Assembly (NCBI GenBank): GCA_023461275.1
Contig: JAEYMI010000105.1
Location: 62,001 to 126,000, forward strand
Source: Actinomycetes bacterium
GTDB taxonomy: Bacteria; Actinomycetota; Actinomycetes; Mycobacteriales; Mycobacteriaceae
Reading direction: 5' to 3'
DNA length: 64,000 nt
Position 1 is the first letter of the stretch. Every line of letters starts with the position of its first letter. Shown here in pieces: positions 42,174-50,802 of this stretch. Under the pieces are notes generated by a model that saw only the letters and a list, made by a program, of their open reading frames with translations, was not told where the DNA came from and made no database searches. Position numbers and translations under genes: made by a program.

Positions 42174-44054
42174 ATGGGTCGGTACGCGGAGGCCTTCGCG
42201 CGCAGCGTCGACGATCGGGAGGGCTTCTGGCTCGACGCCGCACAAGCCGTTGACTGGGACACGCCCCCGACGACGGCGCTCGACGACTCGGACGCACCCA
42301 TCTATCGCTGGTTCCCCGACGCCACGCTGAACACCTGCCACAACGCGCTCGACCGGCACGTCGAGGCCGGCCGTGGTGACGTCACCGCACTGATCTGGGA
42401 TTCGGCGATGACCGGCGAGGTGCGCACGTTCACGTACGCCACATTGCTCGACGAGGTGTCTCGATTCGCCGGCGTCCTGTCCGCACATGGGGTGGCTGCC
42501 GGCGACCGCGTCATCATCTACCTGCCGATGATTCCCGAGGCGGCCGTCGCGATGCTGGCCTGCGCCCGCATCGGCGCGGTGCACTCGGTGGTGTTCGGCG
42601 GTTTCGCCGCGCCCGAACTGGCCACCCGCATCGACGACGCCGAGCCCGTCGCACTCATCACTGCCTCCGGTGGACTCGAACCGGGCCGCGTCGTCGAATA
42701 CCTGCCAATGGTCGACGCGGCGCTGGGACTGTCGCAGTCGCCGCCGAGCACCGTGATCGTCAAGGATCGGCCACAGGTCGCCGGGTCGGCCGCCGATCAC
42801 GAATCCTGGCTGGACTGGGATGCCGAGATCGCCGGTGCGCAACCTGTCGCGCCGACCGTCGTCAACGCCACCGATCCGCTCTACATCCTCTATACCTCCG
42901 GCACCACCGGGAAACCGAAAGGTGTGGTCCGCGACAACGGCGGCCATGCGGTCGCGCTCACCTGGTCGATGGGCAACATCTACGGCATCGGCGACGGCGA
43001 CGTGTGGTGGACCGCCTCCGACGTCGGATGGGTCGTCGGACACTCCTACATCGTCTACGGTCCGCTGCTGGTGGGCGCGACGTCGGTCATGTACGAGGGC
43101 AAACCGGTCGGAACCCCGGATGCCGGTGCCTTCTGGCGCGTCATCGCCGACCACCGGGTGAATGCGCTGTTCACCGCACCGACGGCGATCCGTGCCATCC
43201 GCAAGGCCGACCCGAACGCGGAACTGCTTGCCAACTACGACATCTCGAGCTTGCGCGCCTTGTTCGCGGCGGGGGAGCGGCTGGACCCCGACACCTATGA
43301 GTGGGCCACCGAGACTCTCGGTGTGCCGGTCATCGACCACTGGTGGCAGACCGAAACAGGCTGGGCGATCGCGGCGAATCTACGTGGGCTGGAACCGATG
43401 CCGCTCAAGGCCGGATCGCCGACCGTGCCGGTGCCGGGCTATCAGGTCGGGGTGCTCGACGCCGCGGGCGCACCGGTATCGGCCGGCGCCGAAGGCAACA
43501 TCGTCATCACGCTGCCACTGCCACCCGGCACGCTCGCCGGACTGTGGCGCGACGAGGACCGCTACCGCAAGTCCTACCTGTCGGCGTTCGATGGTTACTA
43601 CCTCACCGGGGATTCCGGATACCTCGACGACGACGGCTATGTGTTCGTCCTCGGCCGATCCGATGATGTGATCAACGTTGCCGGACACCGGCTTTCGACG
43701 GGAAGCATCGAGGCCGTGGTGGCCGGGCACCCGGCCGTCGCCGAATGTGCGGTGGTCGGTATCCGAGATGAACTCAAGGGTCAGCGTCCCAGCGGCTATG
43801 TGGTCCTCAAGGCCGGCGTCGACATCGCACCCGACACGCTCCGCGATGAGCTGGTTGCCAAGGTGCGCAACGAGATCGGCGCGGTGGCCACCTTCCGCGA
43901 TGTGACCGTGGTGCCGGCACTGCCCAAGACGCGATCGGGCAAGATCCTGCGCAAGACGATGCGTCAGATCGCCGACCACGAGGAGTATGCGGTGCCCTCG
44001 ACCATCGAGGACCGATCTGTTCTGGATGCGCTGGCCGAACAACTGCGCGGCTGA
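42174..44054 (+). CDS. prpE: Propionyl-CoA synthetase (acetyl-CoA synthetase family)
   Basis: 626 residues with all adenylate-forming motifs: YILYTSGTTGKPKGVVRD near 240, GWVVGHSYIVYGPL near 285, DHWWQTETGW near 387, TGDSGYLDDDGYVF near 475, GRSDDVINVAGHRLSTGSIE near 492 and LPKTRSGKILRKTM near 583 with the catalytic Lys. The N-terminal YAEAFARSVDDREGFWLDAA is typical of PrpE. It activates propionate, and perhaps acetate or butyrate, to the CoA thioester through an acyl-AMP. AGGAG precedes the ATG by 7 nt, and a TAGTCT -10 box is at 42115-42120. Confidence 0.88.
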   Translation: MGRYAEAFARSVDDREGFWLDAAQAVDWDTPPTTALDDSDAPIYRWFPDATLNTCHNALDRHVEAGRGDVTALIWDSAMTGEVRTFTYATLLDEVSRFAGVLSAHGVAAGDRVIIYLPMIPEAAVAMLACARIGAVHSVVFGGFAAPELATRIDDAEPVALITASGGLEPGRVVEYLPMVDAALGLSQSPPSTVIVKDRPQVAGSAADHESWLDWDAEIAGAQPVAPTVVNATDPLYILYTSGTTGKPKGVVRDNGGHAVALTWSMGNIYGIGDGDVWWTASDVGWVVGHSYIVYGPLLVGATSVMYEGKPVGTPDAGAFWRVIADHRVNALFTAPTAIRAIRKADPNAELLANYDISSLRALFAAGERLDPDTYEWATETLGVPVIDHWWQTETGWAIAANLRGLEPMPLKAGSPTVPVPGYQVGVLDAAGAPVSAGAEGNIVITLPLPPGTLAGLWRDEDRYRKSYLSAFDGYYLTGDSGYLDDDGYVFVLGRSDDVINVAGHRLSTGSIEAVVAGHPAVAECAVVGIRDELKGQRPSGYVVLKAGVDIAPDTLRDELVAKVRNEIGAVATFRDVTVVPALPKTRSGKILRKTMRQIADHEEYAVPSTIEDRSVLDALAEQLRG

Positions 44055-44068
44055 CGACACGGGTAATC

Positions 44069-44551
44069 ATGCTTGCAGCACTGCGGTTTTCAGTCCGACT
44101 GATCCCATTCGTCGGGTTGGTCGGTGCAGCTGTGGCGACGCTCATCGCTGCCACGACATCCGATCACGACCTCACCCGTGAGCTGTTCCTCAACTCGATC
44201 TTCTGGATGGTTGGCATCCAGGGATGGATGACCGGTTGCGGCCACATGTTCTTCGGCGAGCCGATTGCCGAATCGATTGGCTGGCCCGCCAAGACACCAT
44301 GGCAGTTCGAAGTCGGCCTTGCCAGCGTTGCCACCGGACTACTCGGCGTGATGGTCCGATCCTTCGGCGCCGAGTTCTGGCTCGCGACGATACTGGCGTT
44401 CTCGGTGTTCTATCTCGGAGCCGCCGTCGGACATGTTCGGGAGATGATCGTCGAGAAGAACTTCGCGCCGGGCAATTCCGGCCCGATCTTCTTCTTCGAT
44501 GTCCTCGTGCCGATCTACCTGATCGTGCTGTACACAGTGGTGGTTCACTGA
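44069..44551 (+). CDS. DUF6790-like four-helix membrane protein
   Basis: 160 residues with four or five hydrophobic helices (about 8-28, 42-58, 75-95, 102-122 and 137-157). Conserved-looking loops are GIQGWMTGCGHMFFGEPIAESIGW and 'VREMIVEKNFAPGNSGPIFFFDVLVP'. The pattern resembles proteins called DUF6790. No function is known. It starts 14 bases after prpE and may share its mRNA. It meets the next gene tail to tail. Confidence 0.7.
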   Translation: MLAALRFSVRLIPFVGLVGAAVATLIAATTSDHDLTRELFLNSIFWMVGIQGWMTGCGHMFFGEPIAESIGWPAKTPWQFEVGLASVATGLLGVMVRSFGAEFWLATILAFSVFYLGAAVGHVREMIVEKNFAPGNSGPIFFFDVLVPIYLIVLYTVVVH

Positions 44552-44558
44552 GCCGCTC

Positions 44559-45479
44559 TTAATCCCTACCGCCGAGCACTTTCCAGATCGCTGCTCGCTC
44601 GTTCGCGACGTCGACCTCCTCGTCGGCCATCACCGACAACGCCTGAGTCAGTGGCCAGTGGATGTAGTTGCCGTAGCGCGCCGAATAGAAGCCGATGTCG
44701 GTGATCCGGTGCCGGTCGGAACGGTCGAACAACGCATAGCAGATCACTTGGTACAGATCGATATTCGACAATCCGTCCGACCGTTCGCCGGTCTTCTTGT
44801 TCGCGGTGCCCAGACGGGTCTTGATTTCGATCAGGACGCCGTCGCAGATGAAGTCGGCGTCGGCGGGGCACAGCGCGGAGCCGTCGAATTCTGGGCCGAT
44901 CACGAGTTGTCGCTCCGGATGCATCTCCGGGTAGAAACGGTCCTTGGCCAGACGTTGCAGCGCGTCGAGTTGCAGTTCGGCGTCGTCGGAAGCCAGGTCG
45001 AGCAGCGCGGACGTGGTGAAGCGACCCTCCTGGGCCAGCCGGGTCAGCGGGTTCTCCGGCTCCCAGCCACCTCGGTATACCGACGTACAACACGCCAATG
45101 CCCAACAGGCGCGCGACAATTCGGTGGTTCGACGGGCCAGTGGATTGGCGTGCTCCTGCGCGTAGGTGATCACTTCGGCGATGGCTGCGAACTCCGGTTG
45201 CCGCGGTGAGAAGCCTCGTATCGCCAGCGGGGCGGGGTAGTCGGGGTTGAGCGTGAACCGGGTCATGTGGTCGAAGGCGGATCCCACTGTCGCGGGGTCG
45301 GCGTCACCGCCGGGGATGGCGAGTTGCCCCGCCTGCCGGCGAAACTCGTCTTGCAGCGGCCGCAACCGGGTGAACCGCTGGTCGAGGTACTGACGCAGCG
45401 CAGATCGCTTGTCGGCCAACACCGACGTCAGGTTGCGTCGGAGGTGAAACGACATCCCTTCATACGGATAGTGGGGCAC
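44559..45479 (-). CDS. PD-(D/E)XK-nuclease-like protein of unknown role
   Basis: 306 residues from GTG 45479; ATG 45455 is an alternative. The N-terminal 150 residues are helical. Near residue 210, ADADFICDGVLIEIKTRLG has the spacing of a PD-(D/E)XK core: an acidic residue in a short strand, then E-I-K in the next strand. It is followed by a helix with YQVICYALFD, like the Gln/Tyr helix of RecB and Cas4-type nucleases. No helicase, methylase or other defence gene is adjacent. It could be a standalone repair or restriction-type nuclease, or have lost activity; I cannot tell which. Confidence 0.65.
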   Translation of the reverse strand: MPHYPYEGMSFHLRRNLTSVLADKRSALRQYLDQRFTRLRPLQDEFRRQAGQLAIPGGDADPATVGSAFDHMTRFTLNPDYPAPLAIRGFSPRQPEFAAIAEVITYAQEHANPLARRTTELSRACWALACCTSVYRGGWEPENPLTRLAQEGRFTTSALLDLASDDAELQLDALQRLAKDRFYPEMHPERQLVIGPEFDGSALCPADADFICDGVLIEIKTRLGTANKKTGERSDGLSNIDLYQVICYALFDRSDRHRITDIGFYSARYGNYIHWPLTQALSVMADEEVDVANERAAIWKVLGGRD

Positions 45480-45492
45480 CCACTCAGCGTAA

Positions 45493-45528
45493 AGCGCCCG
45501 TTCCCCGAGAACTCGGGGAACGGGCGCT
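45493..45528. terminator. Strong bidirectional-type hairpin after the fadE operon
   Basis: AGCGCCCGTTCCCCGAG at 45493-45509 pairs perfectly over 17 bp with CTCGGGGAACGGGCGCT at 45512-45528 across AA (four unpaired bases in practice). It lies between the stop of the acyl-CoA dehydrogenase gene and the start of the nuclease-like gene, both on the minus strand, so it most likely ends the dehydrogenase transcript. Confidence 0.8.
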
Positions 45529-45559
45529 CCACATGACCGGCAGCAGTGATGCTGGTCGT

Positions 45560-46783
45560 CTACTTGAGCTCGGCGCTGCTCTTGTTCAGCACACGACGAG
45601 CGATGATCAGCTGCTGGATCTGCTGGGTGCCCTCGAAGATGTCGAGGATCTTGGAGTCACGCGCCCACTTCTCCAGCAGGAGCCGCTCCGAATAGCCCAG
45701 CGTGCCCGACAGTTCCACCGACTTGTTGGTGATATCGGTGACGGTGCGTCCGGCCTTGGCCTTCGACATCGACGCCTGCAGCGAGTTCGGTTCCTTGTTG
45801 TCGGCCATCCACGTCGCGCGGATGGTCAGCAGGTAGGCGGCCTCGAAATCGGCTTCCATGCGGATGAATTCGGCTGCCGCGGCATGCTGATCGGCGGCGG
45901 GCTTGTCGTAATCGATCTCGACGCCGGCCTCCTCCAGGATGCGACGCAGTTCCTCGAGCGCGGCCCGCGCGACACCCACGGCCATACCCGCGACGAGCGG
46001 ACGCGTGTTGTCGAAGGTCTGCATGACCCCGCCGAAGCCCTTTTTGGTGTCAACCTCGGGCGAGCCCAGCAGGTTGTCCTTGGGGATGCGGCAGTTCTCG
46101 AAGCGGATGACCGCGGTGTCGGAGACACGGATGCCGAGCTTGTGCTCGAGCCGCACCACCTCGACGCCCGGATGTTCGCGCGGCACAACGAAACTCTTGA
46201 TCGCCGCACGGCCGAGGCTCTTGTCGACCGACGCCCACACCACGATGTGGGTGGCGCGTGAACCGGCGGTGACGAAGATCTTCTCGCCGTTGATGACGTA
46301 CTCGTCACCGTCGAGCACCGCGGTGGCACCGACGGCTGCCGAGTCCGAACCGAAGCTGGGTTCGGTGATGGCCATCGCGGCCCACACCTTGCCGAAGCGG
46401 GCCAGCTGCTCGTCGGTCGCGACCGCCGCGATCGCCGAGTTGCCGAGACCCTGGTATGGCATCGACAGCGTCAAACCGACGTCGCCCCAGCAGGTTTCGA
46501 TGACGTTCATCACCGACTGCATGTTGCCGCCGTTGAGGTTGCTGCCCTCGGGAGCCGGCTTCTTCTTCTTTGCCTGCGAGCGACCACCATCGGCGCCGGC
46601 ACCGGCCTGCCCCGTGGCGGCCAGGCCGTCGTAGAGGCTGGCGAGGGTGTCGAGCTCGACCGGATAGGAATGCTCGGCAAGGTCGTACTTGCGCGAGATC
46701 GGACGGAAGATCTCGGCCGCCGCCTGGTGAGCCTGATCGATCGTCGGCTTCAGCTTGCGTGGGAGTTCCAGATTGATTGCCAT
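45560..46783 (-). CDS. Acyl-CoA dehydrogenase, FadE23-like
   Basis: 407 residues. ITEPSFGSDSAAVGATA near 138 is the FAD/substrate signature, VINGEKIFVTAGSRA follows, and the C-terminal ILDIFEGTQQIQQLIIAR near 385 contains the catalytic-base Glu. A Lys-rich insertion, QAKKKKPAPEGSN, near residue 75 is unusual. It oxidises an acyl-CoA to the enoyl-CoA. Gene order with the upstream dehydrogenase matches M. tuberculosis fadE24-fadE23, and the pair may form a hetero-oligomer as other paired FadE proteins do (inference). Thirty-three bases separate it from that gene. Confidence 0.88.
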   Translation of the reverse strand: MAINLELPRKLKPTIDQAHQAAAEIFRPISRKYDLAEHSYPVELDTLASLYDGLAATGQAGAGADGGRSQAKKKKPAPEGSNLNGGNMQSVMNVIETCWGDVGLTLSMPYQGLGNSAIAAVATDEQLARFGKVWAAMAITEPSFGSDSAAVGATAVLDGDEYVINGEKIFVTAGSRATHIVVWASVDKSLGRAAIKSFVVPREHPGVEVVRLEHKLGIRVSDTAVIRFENCRIPKDNLLGSPEVDTKKGFGGVMQTFDNTRPLVAGMAVGVARAALEELRRILEEAGVEIDYDKPAADQHAAAAEFIRMEADFEAAYLLTIRATWMADNKEPNSLQASMSKAKAGRTVTDITNKSVELSGTLGYSERLLLEKWARDSKILDIFEGTQQIQQLIIARRVLNKSSAELK

Positions 46784-46816
46784 GTCAGAAGTTCTCCTGG
46801 TAGACCGTCGCGCCCG

Positions 46817-48190
46817 TCAGAGGACGACGATGCCTTCGCCGATGCCGGCGCCGCGCAGGTCGCGGTACCAGCGCTCCACCGGGTGCTCCTTGGTGAATCC
46901 GTGGCCGCCGAGCAGCTGGACGCCGTCGAGACCGATCTGCAGGCCCTTGTCGATGGTGAGCTTGCGGGCCAGCGCGGCCTCGCGAGCGAACGACAGACCC
47001 TGCTCGGCACGCGCGGCACCGCGCAGCGTGACCAGTCGGATGGCGTCGGTCTCGGTGGCGATGGTGGCGACCATGAAGGCAACCGCCTGGCGGTTGGAGA
47101 TCGGCTCACCGAACGCCTCACGCTCATTCACGTAGGGGATCACGTAGTCCAGCACGGCCTTGGCGGTGCCGGCGGCCAGCGCCGACCAGCCCAGACGCGA
47201 GAGGCGGACCACATCACGGTAGGCGGCGAAGGCGGCCTCGCCGGTCTCCTCGCCGAGCAATGCCGACTCGGCAACGGCCACGTCCTGCAGCAGCAGGCGA
47301 CCCATGCCCGCGGCGCGCACGCCCATGCCCGGATCGGCTTCGATGATCAGGCCCTTGGCGTCGGATTCGACGATGAACAGCGCCGGGCGGCCGTCGAGCT
47401 GGGCGCCGACGATGAACAGTTCCGACGATCCGGCGGCCGGCACGAACGACTTCACACCGTTGAGCCGGTAGCCGCTGGGCACGCGGGTTGCCTTGGTCTG
47501 CAACGAGAACGCGTCGAACAGCGGACGCGGCTCGGCGATGACCACCGCCGACTGCGGGACGGACTCGCCGGCGAAGTCGGGCAGGTAGGTCTTCTGCTGG
47601 CCGTCGCTGCCGAAGTTGGTCAGCGTGGTGGCCACACCGCTCGGGGCGAGCAGCGGCAGGGCCAGACCCATGTCGCCATAGGCCATCGCCTCGGCGACGA
47701 GCGCGTTGGTGACCACGCCACGCTCGGAAGCGGCGCCCTCGTACTCCTCGGGCACGTTGATCATGGTGATGCCGAGTTCGGCCGAGCGCTTGAGGATGTC
47801 CTCGGGCGCGGCGGCATTGGCGTCGGCGTCGTAGGCGGCCGGACGCAGGATCTCCTCGGCGAACTCCTTGACCGTCTCGGCGATCATCTGCTGTTCGTCG
47901 TCGGGATTGAGGTTGAAGTAATCCTTGGGCGTGGTGGTCAGCCGCTTGGCCTGGTCCGACCCGCCGCCCTGGACCTTCTTGAACGCACGCGCCGCCGCGC
48001 CGGCGGTCTGGAAGCCGGTCTTGGTGCTCTGGTAGGCGATGCGGTTGATGGGCTCGCGAATGTTGTACTTTTCGGCGAAGTCGGAGCCGGTGACCGTGGT
48101 CAGCACACGCATCGCGGTTCCGATGGCGCTGCGCTTGACGGGGTTCTTGCCGACGGCAGAAGTATCGCGGGGTTCGGTGTGAGTCGTCAT
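46817..48190 (-). CDS. Acyl-CoA dehydrogenase, FadE24-like
   Basis: 457 residues from ATG 48190 (GTG 48199 is in frame). Compared with the FadE23-like partner it has an extra N-terminal 100 residues, including VTGSDFAEKYNIREPINRIAY, and the dehydrogenase core from about 120. 'VVIAEPRPLFDAFS' replaces the usual TEPxxGSD signature, and the C-terminal GLDGVQLLGGHGFTKEHPVERWYRDL lacks the Glu of the other subunit's FEGT motif. One active and one degenerate subunit is the usual pattern for heteromeric FadE pairs. It is first in the operon, downstream of the paired palindromes at 48275-48314. Confidence 0.86.
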   Translation of the reverse strand: MTTHTEPRDTSAVGKNPVKRSAIGTAMRVLTTVTGSDFAEKYNIREPINRIAYQSTKTGFQTAGAAARAFKKVQGGGSDQAKRLTTTPKDYFNLNPDDEQQMIAETVKEFAEEILRPAAYDADANAAAPEDILKRSAELGITMINVPEEYEGAASERGVVTNALVAEAMAYGDMGLALPLLAPSGVATTLTNFGSDGQQKTYLPDFAGESVPQSAVVIAEPRPLFDAFSLQTKATRVPSGYRLNGVKSFVPAAGSSELFIVGAQLDGRPALFIVESDAKGLIIEADPGMGVRAAGMGRLLLQDVAVAESALLGEETGEAAFAAYRDVVRLSRLGWSALAAGTAKAVLDYVIPYVNEREAFGEPISNRQAVAFMVATIATETDAIRLVTLRGAARAEQGLSFAREAALARKLTIDKGLQIGLDGVQLLGGHGFTKEHPVERWYRDLRGAGIGEGIVVL

Positions 48191-48274
48191 TGTCACCACT
48201 GATCTCTCGAACGGGTCGGTATGGGTTGGTCGAACGGGTTTGTCGGGCCGGCGGACAACCGGGCGACAGCCGAA

Positions 48275-48314
48275 CTTACTCGGTAGTAAGAACGTACCTT
48301 ACTACCCGGTAAGG
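48275..48314. promoter_or_regulatory. Paired operator upstream of the fadE operon
   Basis: CTTACTCGGTAGTAAG at 48275-48290 and CCTTACTACCCGGTAAGG at 48297-48314 are imperfect palindromes. Read on opposite strands they share TTAC-NN-GGTAGTAAG. The size and spacing suit a TetR-family repressor, which is not encoded nearby. Confidence 0.65.
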
Positions 48315-48359
48315 AGGTTGTCACGCCACTGAGGGAAATCGTTGACTCGGGTTGCCGAC

Positions 48360-48365
48360 TAGGCT
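48360..48365 (+). promoter_or_regulatory. -10 box of the DUF2752 gene, leaderless
   Basis: TAGGCT ends 7 nt before ATG 48373. Confidence 0.4.
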
Positions 48366-48372
48366 GGTGGCC

Positions 48373-48843
48373 ATGGCTGAGGATACCGCCGAAGTGCCAG
48401 TTCAGGCGGCACGACGAGTGGTTATTCCGCGTGCCGAGGCCGCAACGGTGGCGGGCGTGGGGATCGCGGCCGTCGCGGCGTCGTCACTGTGGACGACCCA
48501 CGCGGTCCAGCACGGCCCGCAACTGTGTCCGCTGAGGGCGTTGACCGGTCTGCCGTGCCCGGGATGCGGGCTGACCCGCTCCTGGGTGTTCGCCGCGCAC
48601 GGCGACCTGGCGTCGGCGTTCGGTTTCAATGCCTTCGGCCCGGTGTTCTTCGCCGTCCTGCTCGTGGCCGCGCTGGTCGCCGGGTGGACGCTGATCTCCG
48701 GGAGGCGAGGCGGTTGGGACCGGATGCGCTCGGTGGTGGTCGGCCCGGTCGGCATCGTGCTGATCGTCGCGTGGCTCGGCTATGGCGTGGTGCGCATCGT
48801 CGACGGCATCGCCGGATGGGGTCTGTTCCCGACGGTCACCTGA
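48373..48843 (+). CDS. DUF2752 membrane protein
   Basis: 156 residues. The DUF2752 signature LCPLRALTGLPCPGCGLTRSW lies near 55-75, with CPGCGLTR the invariant core, preceded by a hydrophobic segment (about 28-45) and followed by two more (about 88-110 and 122-145). The cysteines face the same loop and might bind a metal or form a disulfide. The function is unknown; the family is widespread in bacteria. The gene is followed after 29 bases by the MBL-fold hydrolase. Confidence 0.85.
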   Translation: MAEDTAEVPVQAARRVVIPRAEAATVAGVGIAAVAASSLWTTHAVQHGPQLCPLRALTGLPCPGCGLTRSWVFAAHGDLASAFGFNAFGPVFFAVLLVAALVAGWTLISGRRGGWDRMRSVVVGPVGIVLIVAWLGYGVVRIVDGIAGWGLFPTVT

Positions 48844-48872
48844 CAAGGCGCTCACCTGACAGACTGGAAGCC

Positions 48873-49532
48873 ATGGAGCTCACCCACTTCGGCCATTCCT
48901 GTGTCCTCGTCGACCTCGACGGCACCCGGATCCTGTTCGACCCGGGCAACTTCTCACACGGATTCGACGGCATCACCGGCCTCGACGCCATCCTGATCAC
49001 CCACCAGCACCCCGATCACTGCGACGTCGCGAAGCTGCCCGACCTCGTCGCGGCCAACCCCGACGCCGCGCTGTACGCCGATCCGCAGACCACCGCGCAA
49101 CTCACCCGCGACAACGTGGCCGGTGACTGGACCGCGGCGCAGGCCGGCGGACAGATCGAGATCGGTTCGGTCACAGCGCGATTCACCGGTGGCCGGCACG
49201 CGGTGATCCATCCGGAGATTCCGGTGGTCGACAACGTCGCCTACGTGTTGAGCACCGCGTCGACGCCCGGTGCGTTCATGCACCCGGGTGACTCGTTCTA
49301 CATCCCGTTCGAGAAGGTCGACGTCCTGGCGTTGCCGTCGGCCGCGCCGTGGATGAAACTCAGCGAATCCGTCGACTACCTGCGGGCGATGGCACCTCGT
49401 GTCGCGGTGCCGATCCATCAGGCCGTCCTCGCCGACGCCGGCACCGCCGTCCACTACGCCAGGCTCAACGATATGAAGTCTGCCGCAACGGAATTCGTGA
49501 TTCTCGACGAGGAGTCGGCGCGCGAGGTCTAG
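48873..49532 (+). CDS. MBL-fold metallo-hydrolase (UlaG-like)
   Basis: 219 residues. LTHFGHSCVLVDLDGTRILFDPG is the N-terminal beta-lactamase-fold strand pair, ITHQHPDHCD near 52 the HxHxDH metal site, and GGRHAVIHPEIP near 108 and MHPGDSFYIP near 130 supply the further His and Asp. This looks like the short UlaG/RomA-type subgroup, whose members hydrolyse lactone or phosphodiester substrates; the substrate here is unknown. The stop overlaps the stop of the convergent hisN by 4 bases. Confidence 0.85.
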   Translation: MELTHFGHSCVLVDLDGTRILFDPGNFSHGFDGITGLDAILITHQHPDHCDVAKLPDLVAANPDAALYADPQTTAQLTRDNVAGDWTAAQAGGQIEIGSVTARFTGGRHAVIHPEIPVVDNVAYVLSTASTPGAFMHPGDSFYIPFEKVDVLALPSAAPWMKLSESVDYLRAMAPRVAVPIHQAVLADAGTAVHYARLNDMKSAATEFVILDEESAREV

Positions 49533-50365
49533 CCCTGCGTCGTCTGGGTCTGCAGCGCGGCAAGTGTGGCGTCGTGAAGAAGTCCGTTGGTGGCCACCGC
49601 GCTGCCGCCGGACGGGCCGTCGGTGCCCTCGAGGGAGGTGAAGCGGCCGCCGGCCTCGCGCACCAGGATGTCGAGGGCGGCCAGATCCCACAGTGACACT
49701 TCGGGTTCGGCGGCGATATCGACCGCGCCCTCGGCAACGAGGCAGTAGTTGTAGAAGTCGCCGTACCCGCGAACCCGCCACACCTCGTCGGTCAGCGCGA
49801 TGAACCTCTCGCGGATGCCGCGCTCGGCCCAACCGGACAGGCTGGAGAACGCCAGACTCGACGATGCGAGGTCGGCGACCGCCGATACCGAGATCTCCCG
49901 CGCATCGTCGTGGCCCTGGACGCGGACGTGCGCACCGAGACCTTCGGCGGCCCACCACCGACGCCCCAGTGCCGGCGCTGACACGACTCCGACGCGGGGA
50001 ACACCGTCGACGAGCAACGAGATCAGCGTCGCCCACACCGGAACCCCACGCACGAAGTTCTTGGTGCCGTCGATCGGGTCGAGCACCCACTGCCGGCCGG
50101 TCAGCGCGTACTCGCCGCCGAACTCCTCGCCGAGCACCGCGTCGTCGGGCCGGCGCGCCGCGAGTCGTTCGCGGATCATCGTCTCGCAGGCGAGGTCGGC
50201 GTCGGAGACCGGCGTGAGGTCTGGTTTGGCGTCCACGTGCAGGTCGACGGCACCGAAGCGGGTGGTGGTCAAGGCATCTGCGGAGTCGGCCAGGGACAAG
50301 GCCAGGTCGAGGTCGTCGCGTAGATCCATGGCATGCGGGTCGAACCCGGCCGTCGAATCGGACAT
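49529..50365 (-). CDS. hisN: Histidinol-phosphatase, inositol-monophosphatase type
   Basis: 278 residues. IMPase-family metal-site motifs are GEEFGGE near 80, WVLDPIDGTKNFVRGVPVW near 95-112 (D-x-I-D-G-T) and EPEVSLWDLAALDILVREAGG near 228 (WDxAA). Actinobacteria use such a protein, HisN, for the last phosphatase step of histidine synthesis, and the subgroup assignment rests on resemblance to Rv3137. ATG 50365 starts the conserved part. It is not beside the other his genes in this window. Confidence 0.82.
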   Translation of the reverse strand: MSDSTAGFDPHAMDLRDDLDLALSLADSADALTTTRFGAVDLHVDAKPDLTPVSDADLACETMIRERLAARRPDDAVLGEEFGGEYALTGRQWVLDPIDGTKNFVRGVPVWATLISLLVDGVPRVGVVSAPALGRRWWAAEGLGAHVRVQGHDDAREISVSAVADLASSSLAFSSLSGWAERGIRERFIALTDEVWRVRGYGDFYNYCLVAEGAVDIAAEPEVSLWDLAALDILVREAGGRFTSLEGTDGPSGGSAVATNGLLHDATLAALQTQTTQG

Positions 50366-50371
50366 GAACGG

Positions 50372-50377
50372 TAGGGT
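50372..50377 (+). promoter_or_regulatory. -10 box of the gene at 50385, leaderless
   Basis: TAGGGT ends 7 nt before ATG 50385; no Shine-Dalgarno sequence is present. Confidence 0.45.
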
Positions 50378-50384
50378 AGCCCTC

Positions 50385-50774
50385 ATGTGGGTCGCCATCG
50401 CGTTCAGCATGATGCTCGCCGCGCTCATCGCCGTATTGATCGTGCAGTGGCAGCGTGGGCGCAACCCCCGGCCGCTGGACCCGTCGAAGGCGAGGCAGTT
50501 CGCCCAGGGCACGCTCACCGTCACCGGGGTCAGCGACCGCCCGGACCAGGGTGACAAAAAGGGCGAGCGGTTCTGCACGGTGTCGGGGACCATCACCGGC
50601 GAGCAGACCCAGCCGACCGAGGTCTACGGCGACCTGGTGCTCGGCGAGAACGATCCATGGCCGCAGATCGGCGCGGATTTCCCGGTGATCTACAAGCCGG
50701 GCAAGACCGAGTCGTCGTGGCGGTTCGGCGGGTTGCCGCCGATGGCACCGCCGCCTCAGGCGCCACCGCAGTAA
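50385..50774 (+). CDS. Single-span membrane protein of unknown function
   Basis: 129 residues. A transmembrane helix at about residues 2-21 (MWVAIAFSMMLAALIAVLIV) is followed by RGRNPRP and a soluble domain with beta character: RFCTVSGTITGEQTQPTEVYG. The last 15 residues are Pro/Ala/Gln-rich. The N-terminus may act as an uncleaved signal anchor. It is not recognised beyond that. It is divergent from hisN with only 19 bases between the starts, and 28 bases precede prfB. Confidence 0.7.
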   Translation: MWVAIAFSMMLAALIAVLIVQWQRGRNPRPLDPSKARQFAQGTLTVTGVSDRPDQGDKKGERFCTVSGTITGEQTQPTEVYGDLVLGENDPWPQIGADFPVIYKPGKTESSWRFGGLPPMAPPPQAPPQ

Positions 50775-50788
50775 TTTCGGCCGGTCGG

Positions 50789-50794
50789 TATCCT
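50789..50794 (+). promoter_or_regulatory. -10 box of prfB, leaderless GTG
   Basis: TATCCT ends 8 nt before GTG 50803. Confidence 0.4.
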
Positions 50795-50802
50795 GAATAA
50801 CC

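Noticed and set aside
41802..43340. A 512-codon minus-strand frame opposite DUF2630 and prpE
   Set aside because: Shadow of the prpE coding sequence with no family resemblance.
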